Below, piece by piece: positions 1-7,860 of a stretch of 30,004 nucleotides of DNA (its first letter is position 1; each line of letters begins with the position of its first letter). The position numbers were made by a program, and so were the translations under genes. The notes under the pieces were generated by a model. That model saw only the letters and a list, made by a program, of their open reading frames with translations. It was not told the origin of the DNA and made no database searches. Location of the stretch: the NCBI GenBank assembly GCA_021158845.1, contig JAGGSY010000086.1:1-30004 (forward strand), written 5' to 3'. Source of the DNA: Caldisericia bacterium. Its GTDB lineage: Bacteria; Caldisericota; Caldisericia; B22-G15.

Positions 1-29
1 AAAAAAGGGAGGCAGTTTGCCTCCCTTTT
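1..29 (-). terminator. Rho-independent terminator of the hydroxylase/fdrA operon
   Basis: A perfect 7-bp GC-rich stem (GGGAGGC at 7-13, GCCTCCC at 19-25) encloses a 5-base loop. Read on the minus strand it is followed by six T, and A:T pairs extend the stem. It starts 24 bases beyond the stop codon of the molybdenum subunit gene, so it closes the minus-strand operon. On the plus strand the stem is followed by TTTT, so it may also end transcription entering from the left. Confidence 0.87.
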
Positions 30-53
30 GATTTGATATTATAAACTCTTTCT

Positions 54-2441
54 TTAAGCCTCTTTTTTCTTTGTTGGAGCCATGAAGAAGTCATCAACCT
101 CCTTCTTTCCGTGTAGAAGAGCAAGAGCGATCTTTTCTGCTGTAATTGGCATTGCTTTTACCCTTACTCCAACAGCATCTTCAACTGCATTGGCTATTGC
201 TGGAGCAACGGGAATCATAACATGCTCTGCCATACCTCTTGCACCAAATGGTCCATCGTGTTGAGGAACTTCTACAAATATTGGTATAAATTCATCCGGT
301 ATATCAAGAGATGTTGGAATCTTGTAGTCTGTGAAGTTTGGATTGAGGATCTTTCCATTTTCATCAATCCTCATGTCTTCATAGAGAGCTGTTGCAATTC
401 CCTGAACAGCACCACCTATAAGCTGCCCTTTTAGAGTTTCAGGGTTGAGAGCCTTTCCAACATCTATTGCCTCTGCAAGTTTAAGAATGTGAACTCTTCC
501 AGTCTCTTTATCAATCTCAAGAACAACTCCTCCAGCTCCCACTGTGTAGTGAACATTTGGATGTCCACCCTGGCTTGTCTCTGGATCCTGAAGCGCAGAT
601 GCAAATTCAACCATGATTGATCCACTTCCAACAATCGCCTGACCTCTGTATGTTCCATCCTCCATCATAATTCCATTAATCACAAAATCTTTGAGTGGGA
701 GTTCAAAGTCTGGGTCTGTTGTACATTTAACCTTCTCATCTTCAAGATAGAGATGGTCCTTTTCATAGTTAAGTGCTCTATGAACAACATCAAATATCTT
801 CTCTCTTGCATCAAGGGCAGCTCTCTTTACAGCATTTCCAAGTAACCATGTAGAGTGAGAAGCAACAGTCTGCCAGTGGTATGGGTTTCTATCTGTATCT
901 GGAAGTTCCACTCTAATCTTCTCTGGTGGTACAGATAGAATTTCAGCTGCAATCTGAGCCATTACAGTGTACATTCCCTGTCCTATTTCCATTCCTGAGA
1001 CAAGTATATTTATACTTCCATCTTCGTTGAACTTAAGAAATGCAGAACAGGTAACATTTGGAGGCATTGCTGGTGCCTTCCATAATGCTGCTATTCCTTT
1101 TCCTATTGCTTTCTTTGGATCTTTACTCTCCTCTTTCTCCTCAAGTTTTATTGCATCTGCAACCTTATCAATACATTCAATAAGACCATTTTCATTCATT
1201 GGAGCACCGTAGGCGAGTGGATCTCCTTCCTTTATTCCGTTTATTTTTCTAAACTCTCTTGGGCTCATTCCAAGTGCTTTTGCAATTCTTGTCATGTGGG
1301 ACTCAATAGAGAACATTATCTCTGAATACCCAAATCCTCTGTACGGTCCTGCTGCTGGAAAGTTTGTGTATATGCAAAGTCCATCCATCTTTATATTAGG
1401 AATATTATAAGGTCCTGTTGCTGATAGAGTGGCAGCATTTACAACATTTGCTCCATACTCTACATATGGACCAGCATCCCAATAGTCTGTACGTTCGAGG
1501 GCAGTTATCCTTCCATCCTTCTTTACACCTACTTTTAATTTAGTTATAACTTGCTGCCTCATATAGGTGTTGTAGAATTCCTGATCTCTCCTCCACCTTA
1601 CCTTCACAGGATGCCCCTTTACAGCTGTTGCTAAAGCTGCAGCAATTATCTCCATGGTTACTCCAGCTTTTCCTCCAAATCCTCCACCAACATATGGGAC
1701 AATTTCTCTTATATTCTGTTCTGTAAAACCAAGCGGTCTGAGCGCTTCAGCGATTAGGTGTCTCTGTGTATGAGGGGATTGAGAGGAAGCCCAGATGGTA
1801 AGCCTTCCATTGTAGTCAACAAAACCTACTGCAATATGTGTTTCCATACAGCAGTGTGCATATCTTGGAATCCTGTATGTATCTTCAAGTATAAAATCTG
1901 CTTCAGCAAATCCTTTCTCAACATCGCCCTTTCTCACCTTTCTCCAGTGTGCGATATTTGTCCCACCATGGGGGTAATACCATGGAACATGGGGGTAGGA
2001 AGCTAACTCTGGATGAATTATTGGCGCATCTTCCTTTATTGCTTCAAGGGGATCAAAAACTGCTGGAAGCGGTTCATACTCAACCTTTACAAGTTTTGCA
2101 GCCTTTTTCGCAGTTTTTGGATCTCTTGCAATAACTGCTGCGACCTGCTCTCCTATAAATCTTACCCTATCCTGAGCAAAGATATATCTATCCTTCATAT
2201 ATAGACCAAACTTGTAGGGAAAGTCTTTTCCAGTCACTACCTTTACAACTCCTGGAACCTTTTCTGCTTCAGATGTATCAATGGAGAGAATCTTTGCATG
2301 GGCATAAGGACTTTCAACTATCTCTGCATAGAGAAGATTTGGACCAAAGTTTATATCATCAACATACTTTGCAGCACCAGTAACTTTATCCTTTTCATCT
2401 ATTCTATTTATTGGCTTTCCAATGAATTTGTATTCACTCAT
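54..2441 (-). CDS. Molybdenum hydroxylase large subunit (xanthine dehydrogenase family)
   Basis: This 795-residue protein is the molybdopterin-binding catalytic subunit of a three-subunit hydroxylase that oxidises an N-heterocycle or aldehyde with water as oxygen donor. Residues about 20-125 form the aldehyde oxidase/xanthine dehydrogenase hammerhead domain; the rest is the molybdopterin-binding part. GGGFGGK (252-258), GPYRGFG (365-371, with Arg368 at the place of the substrate-binding Arg of bovine xanthine oxidase) and GARGMAE with the base Glu739 are visible. The position I align with bovine Glu802 is Asn335, so xanthine is not assured as substrate. The CO-dehydrogenase-type AYRCSFR loop is absent. 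The start has a GGAGGAG ribosome site. It is the last gene of the operon, 11 bases after the iron-sulfur subunit. Confidence 0.93.
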   Translation of the reverse strand: MSEYKFIGKPINRIDEKDKVTGAAKYVDDINFGPNLLYAEIVESPYAHAKILSIDTSEAEKVPGVVKVVTGKDFPYKFGLYMKDRYIFAQDRVRFIGEQVAAVIARDPKTAKKAAKLVKVEYEPLPAVFDPLEAIKEDAPIIHPELASYPHVPWYYPHGGTNIAHWRKVRKGDVEKGFAEADFILEDTYRIPRYAHCCMETHIAVGFVDYNGRLTIWASSQSPHTQRHLIAEALRPLGFTEQNIREIVPYVGGGFGGKAGVTMEIIAAALATAVKGHPVKVRWRRDQEFYNTYMRQQVITKLKVGVKKDGRITALERTDYWDAGPYVEYGANVVNAATLSATGPYNIPNIKMDGLCIYTNFPAAGPYRGFGYSEIMFSIESHMTRIAKALGMSPREFRKINGIKEGDPLAYGAPMNENGLIECIDKVADAIKLEEKEESKDPKKAIGKGIAALWKAPAMPPNVTCSAFLKFNEDGSINILVSGMEIGQGMYTVMAQIAAEILSVPPEKIRVELPDTDRNPYHWQTVASHSTWLLGNAVKRAALDAREKIFDVVHRALNYEKDHLYLEDEKVKCTTDPDFELPLKDFVINGIMMEDGTYRGQAIVGSGSIMVEFASALQDPETSQGGHPNVHYTVGAGGVVLEIDKETGRVHILKLAEAIDVGKALNPETLKGQLIGGAVQGIATALYEDMRIDENGKILNPNFTDYKIPTSLDIPDEFIPIFVEVPQHDGPFGARGMAEHVMIPVAPAIANAVEDAVGVRVKAMPITAEKIALALLHGKKEVDDFFMAPTKKKEA

Positions 2442-2452
2442 CTTGCTCCTCC

Positions 2453-2917
2453 TTAATATTTCTTTGAGGCGTCAAGAATTGCCTCAATTATAGAAACATA
2501 CCCTGTACAACGGCAAAGGTTCCCACTTATAGCTTCTTTTACCTCTTCTTCTGTTGGATGAGGATTCTTCTTTAGGAGTTCTGTGGCAGTCATTATCATT
2601 CCAGGAGCACAGAAACCACACTGGAATGAGTTATGCTCAATAAAGGATTCCTGAAGTGGGGTAAGCTTATCCTTTGAAAGACCTTCAAGGGTAGTTATCT
2701 CATGACCATCCACCTCTACTGCAAGAATAAGGCAACTTCTTACACTCTTTCCATCGAGAAGAACTGTACATGTTCCACAGTCTCCTCTCCCACACCCATA
2801 CTTTGGAGCAGTTATTCCAAGTTTTGTCCTTAAAACTTCAAGAAGGATATCGTTAGGTTCAACTTCAATGGTTCTCTTTTCTCCATTTAAGATAAAAGTT
2901 ATGGTTTTCTTTTCCAT
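2453..2917 (-). CDS. Molybdenum hydroxylase 2Fe-2S subunit
   Basis: This 154-residue subunit carries the two [2Fe-2S] clusters that pass electrons from the molybdenum site to FAD. The N-terminal plant-ferredoxin-like domain has Cys42, Cys47, Cys50 and Cys62 (YGCGRGDCGTC then SC). The C-terminal helical domain has Cys100 and Cys103 (CGFC) and Cys135 and Cys137 (CRC). Length is normal for the family. I chose the ATG at 2915-2917 because TAGGAGGAT lies just upstream and the protein then begins with the usual first beta strand. A longer frame open to 2965 would read back into the FAD subunit gene. The stop codon of that gene lies inside this ribosome site, suggesting translational coupling. Confidence 0.95.
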   Translation of the reverse strand: MEKKTITFILNGEKRTIEVEPNDILLEVLRTKLGITAPKYGCGRGDCGTCTVLLDGKSVRSCLILAVEVDGHEITTLEGLSKDKLTPLQESFIEHNSFQCGFCAPGMIMTATELLKKNPHPTEEEVKEAISGNLCRCTGYVSIIEAILDASKKY

Positions 2918-2927
2918 TTTTATCCTC

Positions 2928-3818
2928 CTATATGAGCCTTGTCCCATAATCGGGACCCTTTCCATTCAATCTTTCAACTGCTGCTTTAAGAGCTCTATCA
3001 AGCATAACCTTTGCCATATGCATTCTGTACTCTTTTGTTGCTCTTATATCTGTAATGGGGGAGATCTCCTCTTCTACAAGTTTCTTAGCCTCTTCAATCA
3101 AGGAATCGGAAAGTTCTTTGCCGTTGAGAAGAGATTCAATCTTCTTTGCCCTTGTTGGTTTTGGACCTACTGCACAGAAGGCAACTCTGTATTCATTTCC
3201 AGATAATACAAGAACACCTACTCCAACCTGAGCAAGGTCTTCTCCATTGTATCTTCCAAGTTTTACATAACATCCTGCATGTTTTTTCTGTGGGAGAGGT
3301 ATCTCAATGTATTCTACAAGTTCTCCCTCTTTAAGTGCTGTCTTTCTCGGTCCAAGGAACCACTCTTCAATAGGAATTCTTCTTTCTCCATCTTTACCCT
3401 TTACCACAACAGTTGCCTCATACAGAAGAAGAGCAGGTCCAGAATCAAGGGATGGAACTGCAGAACATATATTTCCAACCATTGTTGCCCTGTTTCTTAT
3501 TCCCATGGATGCAACACTTTTTGCACTTTCCCATAAAAGTGGAAACTTCTCCTTTACAGTTTCATCATCAATTATTTCGTTGAAAGTAGTAAGGGATCCC
3601 ACTATCAATTTGTTATCTTTAAATTCCAACTTCTTTAACTCCTTAAGACCTTTAATGTCAATTACTGCATCTGGAGTTTCAAAACCATCTTTAATTCTTA
3701 CAACAAGATCAGTTCCACCAGAAAGAATCCTTGCTTTAGCACCATACTTATTTAAAAGTTTAATGGCTTCATCAATTGATGAAGGTTTAAAATACTCAAA
3801 CTCATGAGCTATAATCAT
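2928..3818 (-). CDS. Molybdenum hydroxylase FAD-binding subunit
   Basis: This 296-residue protein is the FAD subunit of the hydroxylase, passing electrons from the iron-sulfur subunit to NAD or another acceptor. The FAD-contact motif SGGTDL lies near residue 35 and the second motif (ATMVGNICSAVPSLD) near residue 110, both typical of the FAD_binding_5 family. The C-terminal CODH_C-like part (about 180-285) is present. Length is normal. GGAGG lies 6-7 bases before the ATG at 3818. The cyclase gene ends 14 bases upstream. The subunit order FAD, 2Fe-2S, Mo is a common one. The acceptor cannot be told from sequence. Confidence 0.93.
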   Translation of the reverse strand: MIIAHEFEYFKPSSIDEAIKLLNKYGAKARILSGGTDLVVRIKDGFETPDAVIDIKGLKELKKLEFKDNKLIVGSLTTFNEIIDDETVKEKFPLLWESAKSVASMGIRNRATMVGNICSAVPSLDSGPALLLYEATVVVKGKDGERRIPIEEWFLGPRKTALKEGELVEYIEIPLPQKKHAGCYVKLGRYNGEDLAQVGVGVLVLSGNEYRVAFCAVGPKPTRAKKIESLLNGKELSDSLIEEAKKLVEEEISPITDIRATKEYRMHMAKVMLDRALKAAVERLNGKGPDYGTRLI

Positions 3819-3832
3819 ATCGTACCTCCAGA

Positions 3833-4651
3833 TTATTCAGGTGGTTCAAGGGCAATAACCCTCATCATAGAGGATTCAAACTCAATTGCCCTTAATGGAA
3901 AAGCACCAATCCATACCCTCTTATTTTTTAACTTGTCTATATCACCACCAAGGTTTTCAGCATGAACAAGTCCCTTAGGGAATAGTTTAAGATGCATCAC
4001 CTGATAGTACTCCTCGGGAGGGAACATCTCATCCCAACTCTTTCCATACTTTTCCTTAAGTTTCTTTTCTGCCTCCTGAAATGCTTTGGGATGCCACTGT
4101 CTTATTATTGTGTTCATGGGGTGATCAGCACTACCACAATCAACACCTATCCACTTAAACTTCATCTCGAGCGCCCATTTATGAAATTCAGGGTCAGGTC
4201 CTGGATGCTTTACAAAGTATCTTACCTCATCAGACTCTGGCTGATCCCACGCATACCTGTGATACCCTGTATTTATGATTAGAATATCACCCTTTCTAAT
4301 ATCTGCCTTTTCCATGAGCATCTCTGGGGAATAGAGGTCGTAATCTCCAACCTCATCAGATATATCCACAACAACACCAGGTCCAATCCATTCTTCAATA
4401 GGAACCTCACCTATGGATCTTCCACTTGCATGGAAGTGAATCTCTCCATCCATATGAGTTCCCACATGATGGCTTGTTGTTATTACCTGACCATTGGCTC
4501 CCTGTCCCATGTGCGCACCAGCAATTCTCTTGAAGTATTGAACACTTAAAGGGATATAGCTTGGCCATGGAGGAGTGTGCACACTCAAAGGCTGTGTTAG
4601 ATCATAGACCTTAACTTTACCCATAAACTCCAAAAATTCATCAATGTTCAT
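3833..4651 (-). CDS. Cyclase family metal-dependent hydrolase (kynurenine formamidase-like)
   Basis: This 272-residue protein belongs to the cyclase family PF04199, which includes kynurenine formamidase and isatin hydrolase. These enzymes use zinc or manganese to hydrolyse amide or lactam bonds. The metal motif HHVGTHMDGEIHFH is at 61-74; the usual Pro of HxGTHxDxPxHF is Glu here. A second His/Asp cluster (DCGSADHPMN, about 174-183) is also present. Placed between fdrA and the hydroxylase subunits, it would suit ring opening of an oxidised N-heterocycle, but this is inference. The start has GGAGGTTAAG upstream, and the short FdrA-domain gene ends 10 bases before it. Confidence 0.88.
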   Translation of the reverse strand: MNIDEFLEFMGKVKVYDLTQPLSVHTPPWPSYIPLSVQYFKRIAGAHMGQGANGQVITTSHHVGTHMDGEIHFHASGRSIGEVPIEEWIGPGVVVDISDEVGDYDLYSPEMLMEKADIRKGDILIINTGYHRYAWDQPESDEVRYFVKHPGPDPEFHKWALEMKFKWIGVDCGSADHPMNTIIRQWHPKAFQEAEKKLKEKYGKSWDEMFPPEEYYQVMHLKLFPKGLVHAENLGGDIDKLKNKRVWIGAFPLRAIEFESSMMRVIALEPPE

Positions 4652-4661
4652 CTTAACCTCC

Positions 4662-4835
4662 TTACTTTCCCAGTAATTTCTTTAGAGCTTCCATTACCTC
4701 CTCATCTCCACCTGCAGGTGGCCTCCAATCCACCTGAATAACCTTAACTCCTGCATCTTCAAGGCTTTCTTTAAATGAGAGAAGCCCAATGTTTATAACC
4801 TTGAGTTCTTTTCCAAATAGATCCTTTATAGCCAT
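4662..4835 (-). CDS. Small stand-alone FdrA C-terminal-domain protein
   Basis: A 57-residue reading frame, short but clearly coding. It contains VINIGLLSF (13-21) and VDWRPPAGGD (35-44). From memory, the last ~50 residues of E. coli FdrA have the same pattern (VINIGLRSF and a PVAGG motif), and DUF1116 proteins begin similarly. The preceding fdrA here stops before this domain, so the domain is a separate gene. Its ATG overlaps the fdrA TAA by one base (TAATG), giving tight coupling and probably equal amounts. It presumably binds back to FdrA to complete the complex. Its stop is followed by the GGAGG site of the cyclase gene. Similar short genes are annotated as 'fdrA domain protein' in anaerobes. 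Confidence 0.85.
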   Translation of the reverse strand: MAIKDLFGKELKVINIGLLSFKESLEDAGVKVIQVDWRPPAGGDEEVMEALKKLLGK

Positions 4836-6412
4836 TACTTATCACCTCCCAGCTTCTTTACAATGTATGCAGATAGTTTGCTTGCTGCAGCATTTGATGG
4901 CATAACTATGGCTCCTGCCTCTTTAAGTTCCTTCTCTACCTTATCTTTATTCTGTGGGTCTTTCTTTGTTCCAGTTATGGAGCAAATGATGGATAAATCT
5001 CTTCCCTCCTTCTTTGCCATCTCCTTTGCTTTCTTAATCACTGGGGCAAGTTCCTCTCCCGGTTTCATATTGGAGCCATACCCAAGTACTACATCAAGTA
5101 GAATTACTGCTACCTCTGGATCCTTTGCCTCTTCAAGAATCCTTTTATTTCTTAAGGTATAATCAATCATTGGGTGTGGTCTTCCAACTGTGAATTCATC
5201 CTCTCCTAAATCAACCACTGTGTTCTTAAAACTCTTCCATGAGTCTTTAAGCTTAAATTCTTCCTTTAGAGGTGCATTACCATATGCATAACCAATCATA
5301 TCCTTAAAGAGAAGTTGAGCCTCATCACATAGTGTTCCTCCTGTGTATAATCCTCTAACATACTTCTGCCCCTCTTTCTTCTTTGAAGCTTCCTCCTCAG
5401 CAAGTTTCTTAATCTCCTCTTCTCTTTCCTCAAGGAGTTTTTTAAACTCATCCATGCTCTTTCCTTTTGAGAGAGAAGCTGCAATGAGTCCTGCCTCCTC
5501 AAGGGTGTTGGCTGGAATGGCTCCGGCATTTTTAACCACTTCCGGATCTCCTCCAATAAATATTCCAACAACTGGTTTCTTAATCTCTTCCTTTATAAGA
5601 TTTGCAATCTTCTTTAGTACATCCTCGTGTGGTGGTTTAGATACAAGGGCAATAACCTTTGTGTTTTCATCCTCGTTAAGTGCCTTCATTCCCTCAAGAA
5701 ACATTATTCCACCAACATCCTTTTTAACATCCCTTCCACCTGTTCCTATAGCTTGAGATATTCCTGCTCCCTCATTTGTAATTACACAACTTACCTCCTG
5801 AAGTCCTGTTCCAGATGCTGCCACAATTCCTATGTCTCCACGATTCACTACATTTGCAAAGGCAAGTGGAGCTCCATTTATTATTGCAGTTCCACAATCT
5901 GGTCCCATTACAAGAAGTCCTTTATCCCTTGCATACTTCTTAAGTTCGATCTCCTTTTCAAGGGGAACATTGTCTGAGAAGAGCATAACATGGAGGCCTT
6001 TCTCAAGTGCTTTCATCGCTTCATCTCCAGCATACTTTCCTGCAACAGAGATAAGCACGAGATTTGCATCTGGCATGATCTCCAGTGCACCTTCAAGACT
6101 CTTCGGTAGATAGTCTCCAGCCTCTTCAAATTTTGTTCTGCTCTCCTGAAGGTCTTTTTCTGCCTTTTCAAGCATCTTTTCAGCGAGAGATTCATCCTTT
6201 GCTTTGACAACAATAATGAGATCAGAATCCTTTGCTTGCTTAAACTCATCAAGCAGCATTCCAGAAGATTCAAGAATGGACTTGTTCTCATCTGTCCCCA
6301 TAACAATAGCAGCATCTTCAACTCCTTCAACCTCTGTAAGACCTTTAGCCACGAGCATGAGAGTCACAGAATCAAAGTACTGACCTTTCTTAACAACACC
6401 TTTTACAACCAT
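4835..6412 (-). CDS. fdrA: FdrA family protein (acyl-CoA-synthetase-like; oxamate carbamoyltransferase subunit family)
   Basis: This 525-residue protein is colinear with E. coli FdrA (AllF) except for the missing C-terminal ~50 residues, which the next gene supplies. It contains two succinyl-CoA-ligase-alpha-like regions. Visible motifs are KKGQYFDSVTLM near the start, MGPDCGTAI (169-177), ASGTG (199-203), GTGGRDV (223-229), YTGGTLC and VGRPHPMIDYTLRN. In E. coli, FdrA with YlbE (DUF1116) and YlbF (DUF2877) has been linked to oxamate carbamoyl transfer after allantoin breakdown. Here DUF2877 lies just upstream but DUF1116 is absent from the operon, so the same reaction cannot be assumed. The start has AAAGGAGG upstream and overlaps the DUF2877 gene by 10 bases. 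Confidence 0.92.
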   Translation of the reverse strand: MVVKGVVKKGQYFDSVTLMLVAKGLTEVEGVEDAAIVMGTDENKSILESSGMLLDEFKQAKDSDLIIVVKAKDESLAEKMLEKAEKDLQESRTKFEEAGDYLPKSLEGALEIMPDANLVLISVAGKYAGDEAMKALEKGLHVMLFSDNVPLEKEIELKKYARDKGLLVMGPDCGTAIINGAPLAFANVVNRGDIGIVAASGTGLQEVSCVITNEGAGISQAIGTGGRDVKKDVGGIMFLEGMKALNEDENTKVIALVSKPPHEDVLKKIANLIKEEIKKPVVGIFIGGDPEVVKNAGAIPANTLEEAGLIAASLSKGKSMDEFKKLLEEREEEIKKLAEEEASKKKEGQKYVRGLYTGGTLCDEAQLLFKDMIGYAYGNAPLKEEFKLKDSWKSFKNTVVDLGEDEFTVGRPHPMIDYTLRNKRILEEAKDPEVAVILLDVVLGYGSNMKPGEELAPVIKKAKEMAKKEGRDLSIICSITGTKKDPQNKDKVEKELKEAGAIVMPSNAAASKLSAYIVKKLGGDK

Positions 6413-7287
6413 ACTTCTCCTCCTTTCATCAAAGTCATAAATAATCCTGTCCCAATATCACTCCCTGAAGTATCTCCTACCCCCATTAGCTTAAAGAAGT
6501 ACTCTTCCACATCTCTCGGACTCTTATAAATAATTGAGATAATCAGGTTTTTTGCCCTCTCGAAAAACTCTCCTCTACTTGAAAAGTATAAAAATGATGA
6601 TGAGATTAGGTTATGAGTTTTAGATAATTTATATATTTTAGCCCTAACAGTGGTTAAATCATAATTAAACAAATTTTCAAGGATATAGAGCCCTGAAAGA
6701 ACTCCAGATATGAAATCATCTCCACTTGGAGTGAGACCATAGCCTACTCCCTTTAGCAGATTAATCCCTGATTCTACTCTTCCACTGAACAACTCATCAG
6801 CGCCTTTCTTTATTCTTCTCACAAAAGTTCTTTCAAATTCACTTTTGAAATAACCTTCCCTTCTTTTGTCCAGAAGGAAGGATAAACTCCGTTCTGGTGA
6901 ATGGAAAATAAGTAGATCTCTTAGAGTGTTAAGGTTCTTTTTGTACCTATCCATGGAAAACTCTAAAGAGAAGTCAATTTTTGAAGAGTAGACTAAATTT
7001 TTGTTTATTTCAAAACGACTTTCATTCACAATTATAAAACCGTCTCCAACAGATAAAGTTTTTACACAATTTATCGGAAAACCTCTTATCACTATATTCA
7101 CAGGACCTCCTCCCACTTCCTCTGTAACCACCGATGCAAGATAACCATCTTTTACAAAATTCACCACCCTTTTAAATCTTGAGTGAAGTTTGTAATTCCC
7201 TATATGGAGCCTATCTCCTATACTTAATAATTCTAACTTATGGATATTGGTTTCTAAATTTTTTTTTAATAGAGTTTTTTCTTTCAC
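6403..7287 (-). CDS. DUF2877 protein (YlbF/AllH-like partner of FdrA)
   Basis: This 294-residue protein has the DUF2877 signature GYGLTPSGDDFISG near residues 183-196; family members carry G-x-GLTPSGDD. The E. coli relative YlbF (AllH) is encoded with fdrA and has been assigned to the oxamate carbamoyltransferase complex. The N-terminal third is poorly conserved. The start is GTG at 7285-7287 with AAGG eight bases upstream. It follows the HutP-like gene by five bases and overlaps fdrA by ten, so the three are surely one transcript. Biochemical role unproven; homology to the family is secure from the motif and neighbour. Confidence 0.86.
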   Translation of the reverse strand: MKEKTLLKKNLETNIHKLELLSIGDRLHIGNYKLHSRFKRVVNFVKDGYLASVVTEEVGGGPVNIVIRGFPINCVKTLSVGDGFIIVNESRFEINKNLVYSSKIDFSLEFSMDRYKKNLNTLRDLLIFHSPERSLSFLLDKRREGYFKSEFERTFVRRIKKGADELFSGRVESGINLLKGVGYGLTPSGDDFISGVLSGLYILENLFNYDLTTVRAKIYKLSKTHNLISSSFLYFSSRGEFFERAKNLIISIIYKSPRDVEEYFFKLMGVGDTSGSDIGTGLFMTLMKGGEVWL

Positions 7288-7292
7288 TTAGA

Positions 7293-7742
7293 CTACCTTA
7301 GATGCATAATTCCAAGTGCAGCCTTTTCATGATTTGTAATGGGATAAAAGGCTGAATCTCCAAATATTCCAACACAAAGCCATCTTCCATCAGATACTAT
7401 CCCAACTTTAAGGGAGAGGGAGGAATCTAAAGACTCATTTAATATAAGGGAATTTAACGCTTCAAGAGAGGCATGAACGAGGGCATGAACCTCCGGAACT
7501 GTTTTGTTAATGACATTACAATTCAATGCAGCGCCAAGAACTGCTGGAATCAACTTTTTTCTAATATCAGAGGCAAATCCTGCTACCCGCGTAACACCTA
7601 TTTTGTACTTCTTAAGTTCAGAAAGTTTCTTTTTTAACTCTACTTCCTCCTCATCTGAAGACATTGCAAGTAGAAGTGCCGCCTTACCTACCCTATCCAC
7701 ATTCATTCTAAATTCTGTTGCAACTACACTCTTTTTTTCCAT
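7293..7742 (-). CDS. HutP-like RNA-binding antitermination regulator
   Basis: This 149-residue protein resembles HutP, which in Bacillus binds L-histidine, Mg2+ and NAG-repeat RNA to prevent termination before the histidine-use genes. The metal/ligand motif EVHALVHASLEAL places His86 and His90 where HutP has its paired histidines. The end (GRWLCVGIFG, then NHEKAALGIMHL with His138) matches the HutP C-terminus. It is the first gene of the operon and has a strong AGGAGAGGAT site. No hairpin lies between it and the next gene, so control by the classical hutP-hutH leader terminator is not evident. It may act on another RNA. The ligand is unknown, though N-compound catabolism would fit. Confidence 0.82.
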   Translation of the reverse strand: MEKKSVVATEFRMNVDRVGKAALLLAMSSDEEEVELKKKLSELKKYKIGVTRVAGFASDIRKKLIPAVLGAALNCNVINKTVPEVHALVHASLEALNSLILNESLDSSLSLKVGIVSDGRWLCVGIFGDSAFYPITNHEKAALGIMHLR

Positions 7743-7774
7743 ATCCTCTCCTATTCTCTAAAATCTACATTTAA

Positions 7775-7803
7775 ATTATTAACTATCTACTTAAAGTTGT
7801 CAA
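7775..7803 (-). promoter_or_regulatory. Promoter of the hutP-like/fdrA/hydroxylase operon
   Basis: On the minus strand a perfect TTGACA (-35, 7803-7798) is followed after 17 bases by AATAAT (-10, 7780-7775); TAATAA at 16-base spacing is the alternative. Transcription would begin near 7768, leaving a leader of about 25 bases before the HutP-like start at 7742. That is too short for an attenuator hairpin. Confidence 0.55.
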
Positions 7804-7845
7804 GTAAAATTGGTGTCCGATTCGCTTTATATAAAAGAGGTTTTT

Positions 7846-7854
7846 TGGTATATT
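7846..7854 (+). promoter_or_regulatory. Possible extended -10 promoter of the DUF4388-mglBA module
   Basis: TGGTATATT fits an extended -10 (TGn plus TATATT) and lies six bases before the ATG at 7861. This would give a leaderless or nearly leaderless transcript. No convincing -35 is at the right distance, and no ribosome site precedes the ATG, which agrees with leaderless initiation. Confidence 0.35.
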
Positions 7855-7860
7855 TTTAGT

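Noticed and set aside
54..2441. Aerobic CO dehydrogenase large subunit
   Set aside because: The AYRCSFR loop is absent; GPYRGFG indicates the xanthine/aldehyde-type hydroxylases.
2918..2965. N-terminal extension of the 2Fe-2S subunit (MERVPIMGQG...)
   Set aside because: It lies in the FAD subunit gene and over the ribosome site; the domain begins at 2917.
3307..3807. A 166-codon plus-strand frame opposite the FAD subunit
   Set aside because: Serine/leucine-rich shadow of a clear gene on the other strand, without a ribosome site or motif. The same holds for 5343-5756, 10633-11121 and other antisense frames.
7797..7832. TTGTCA with TATATA as a plus-strand promoter for the DUF4388 gene
   Set aside because: Spacing is 25 bases, too long. 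TTGTCA is the reverse of the minus-strand -35.
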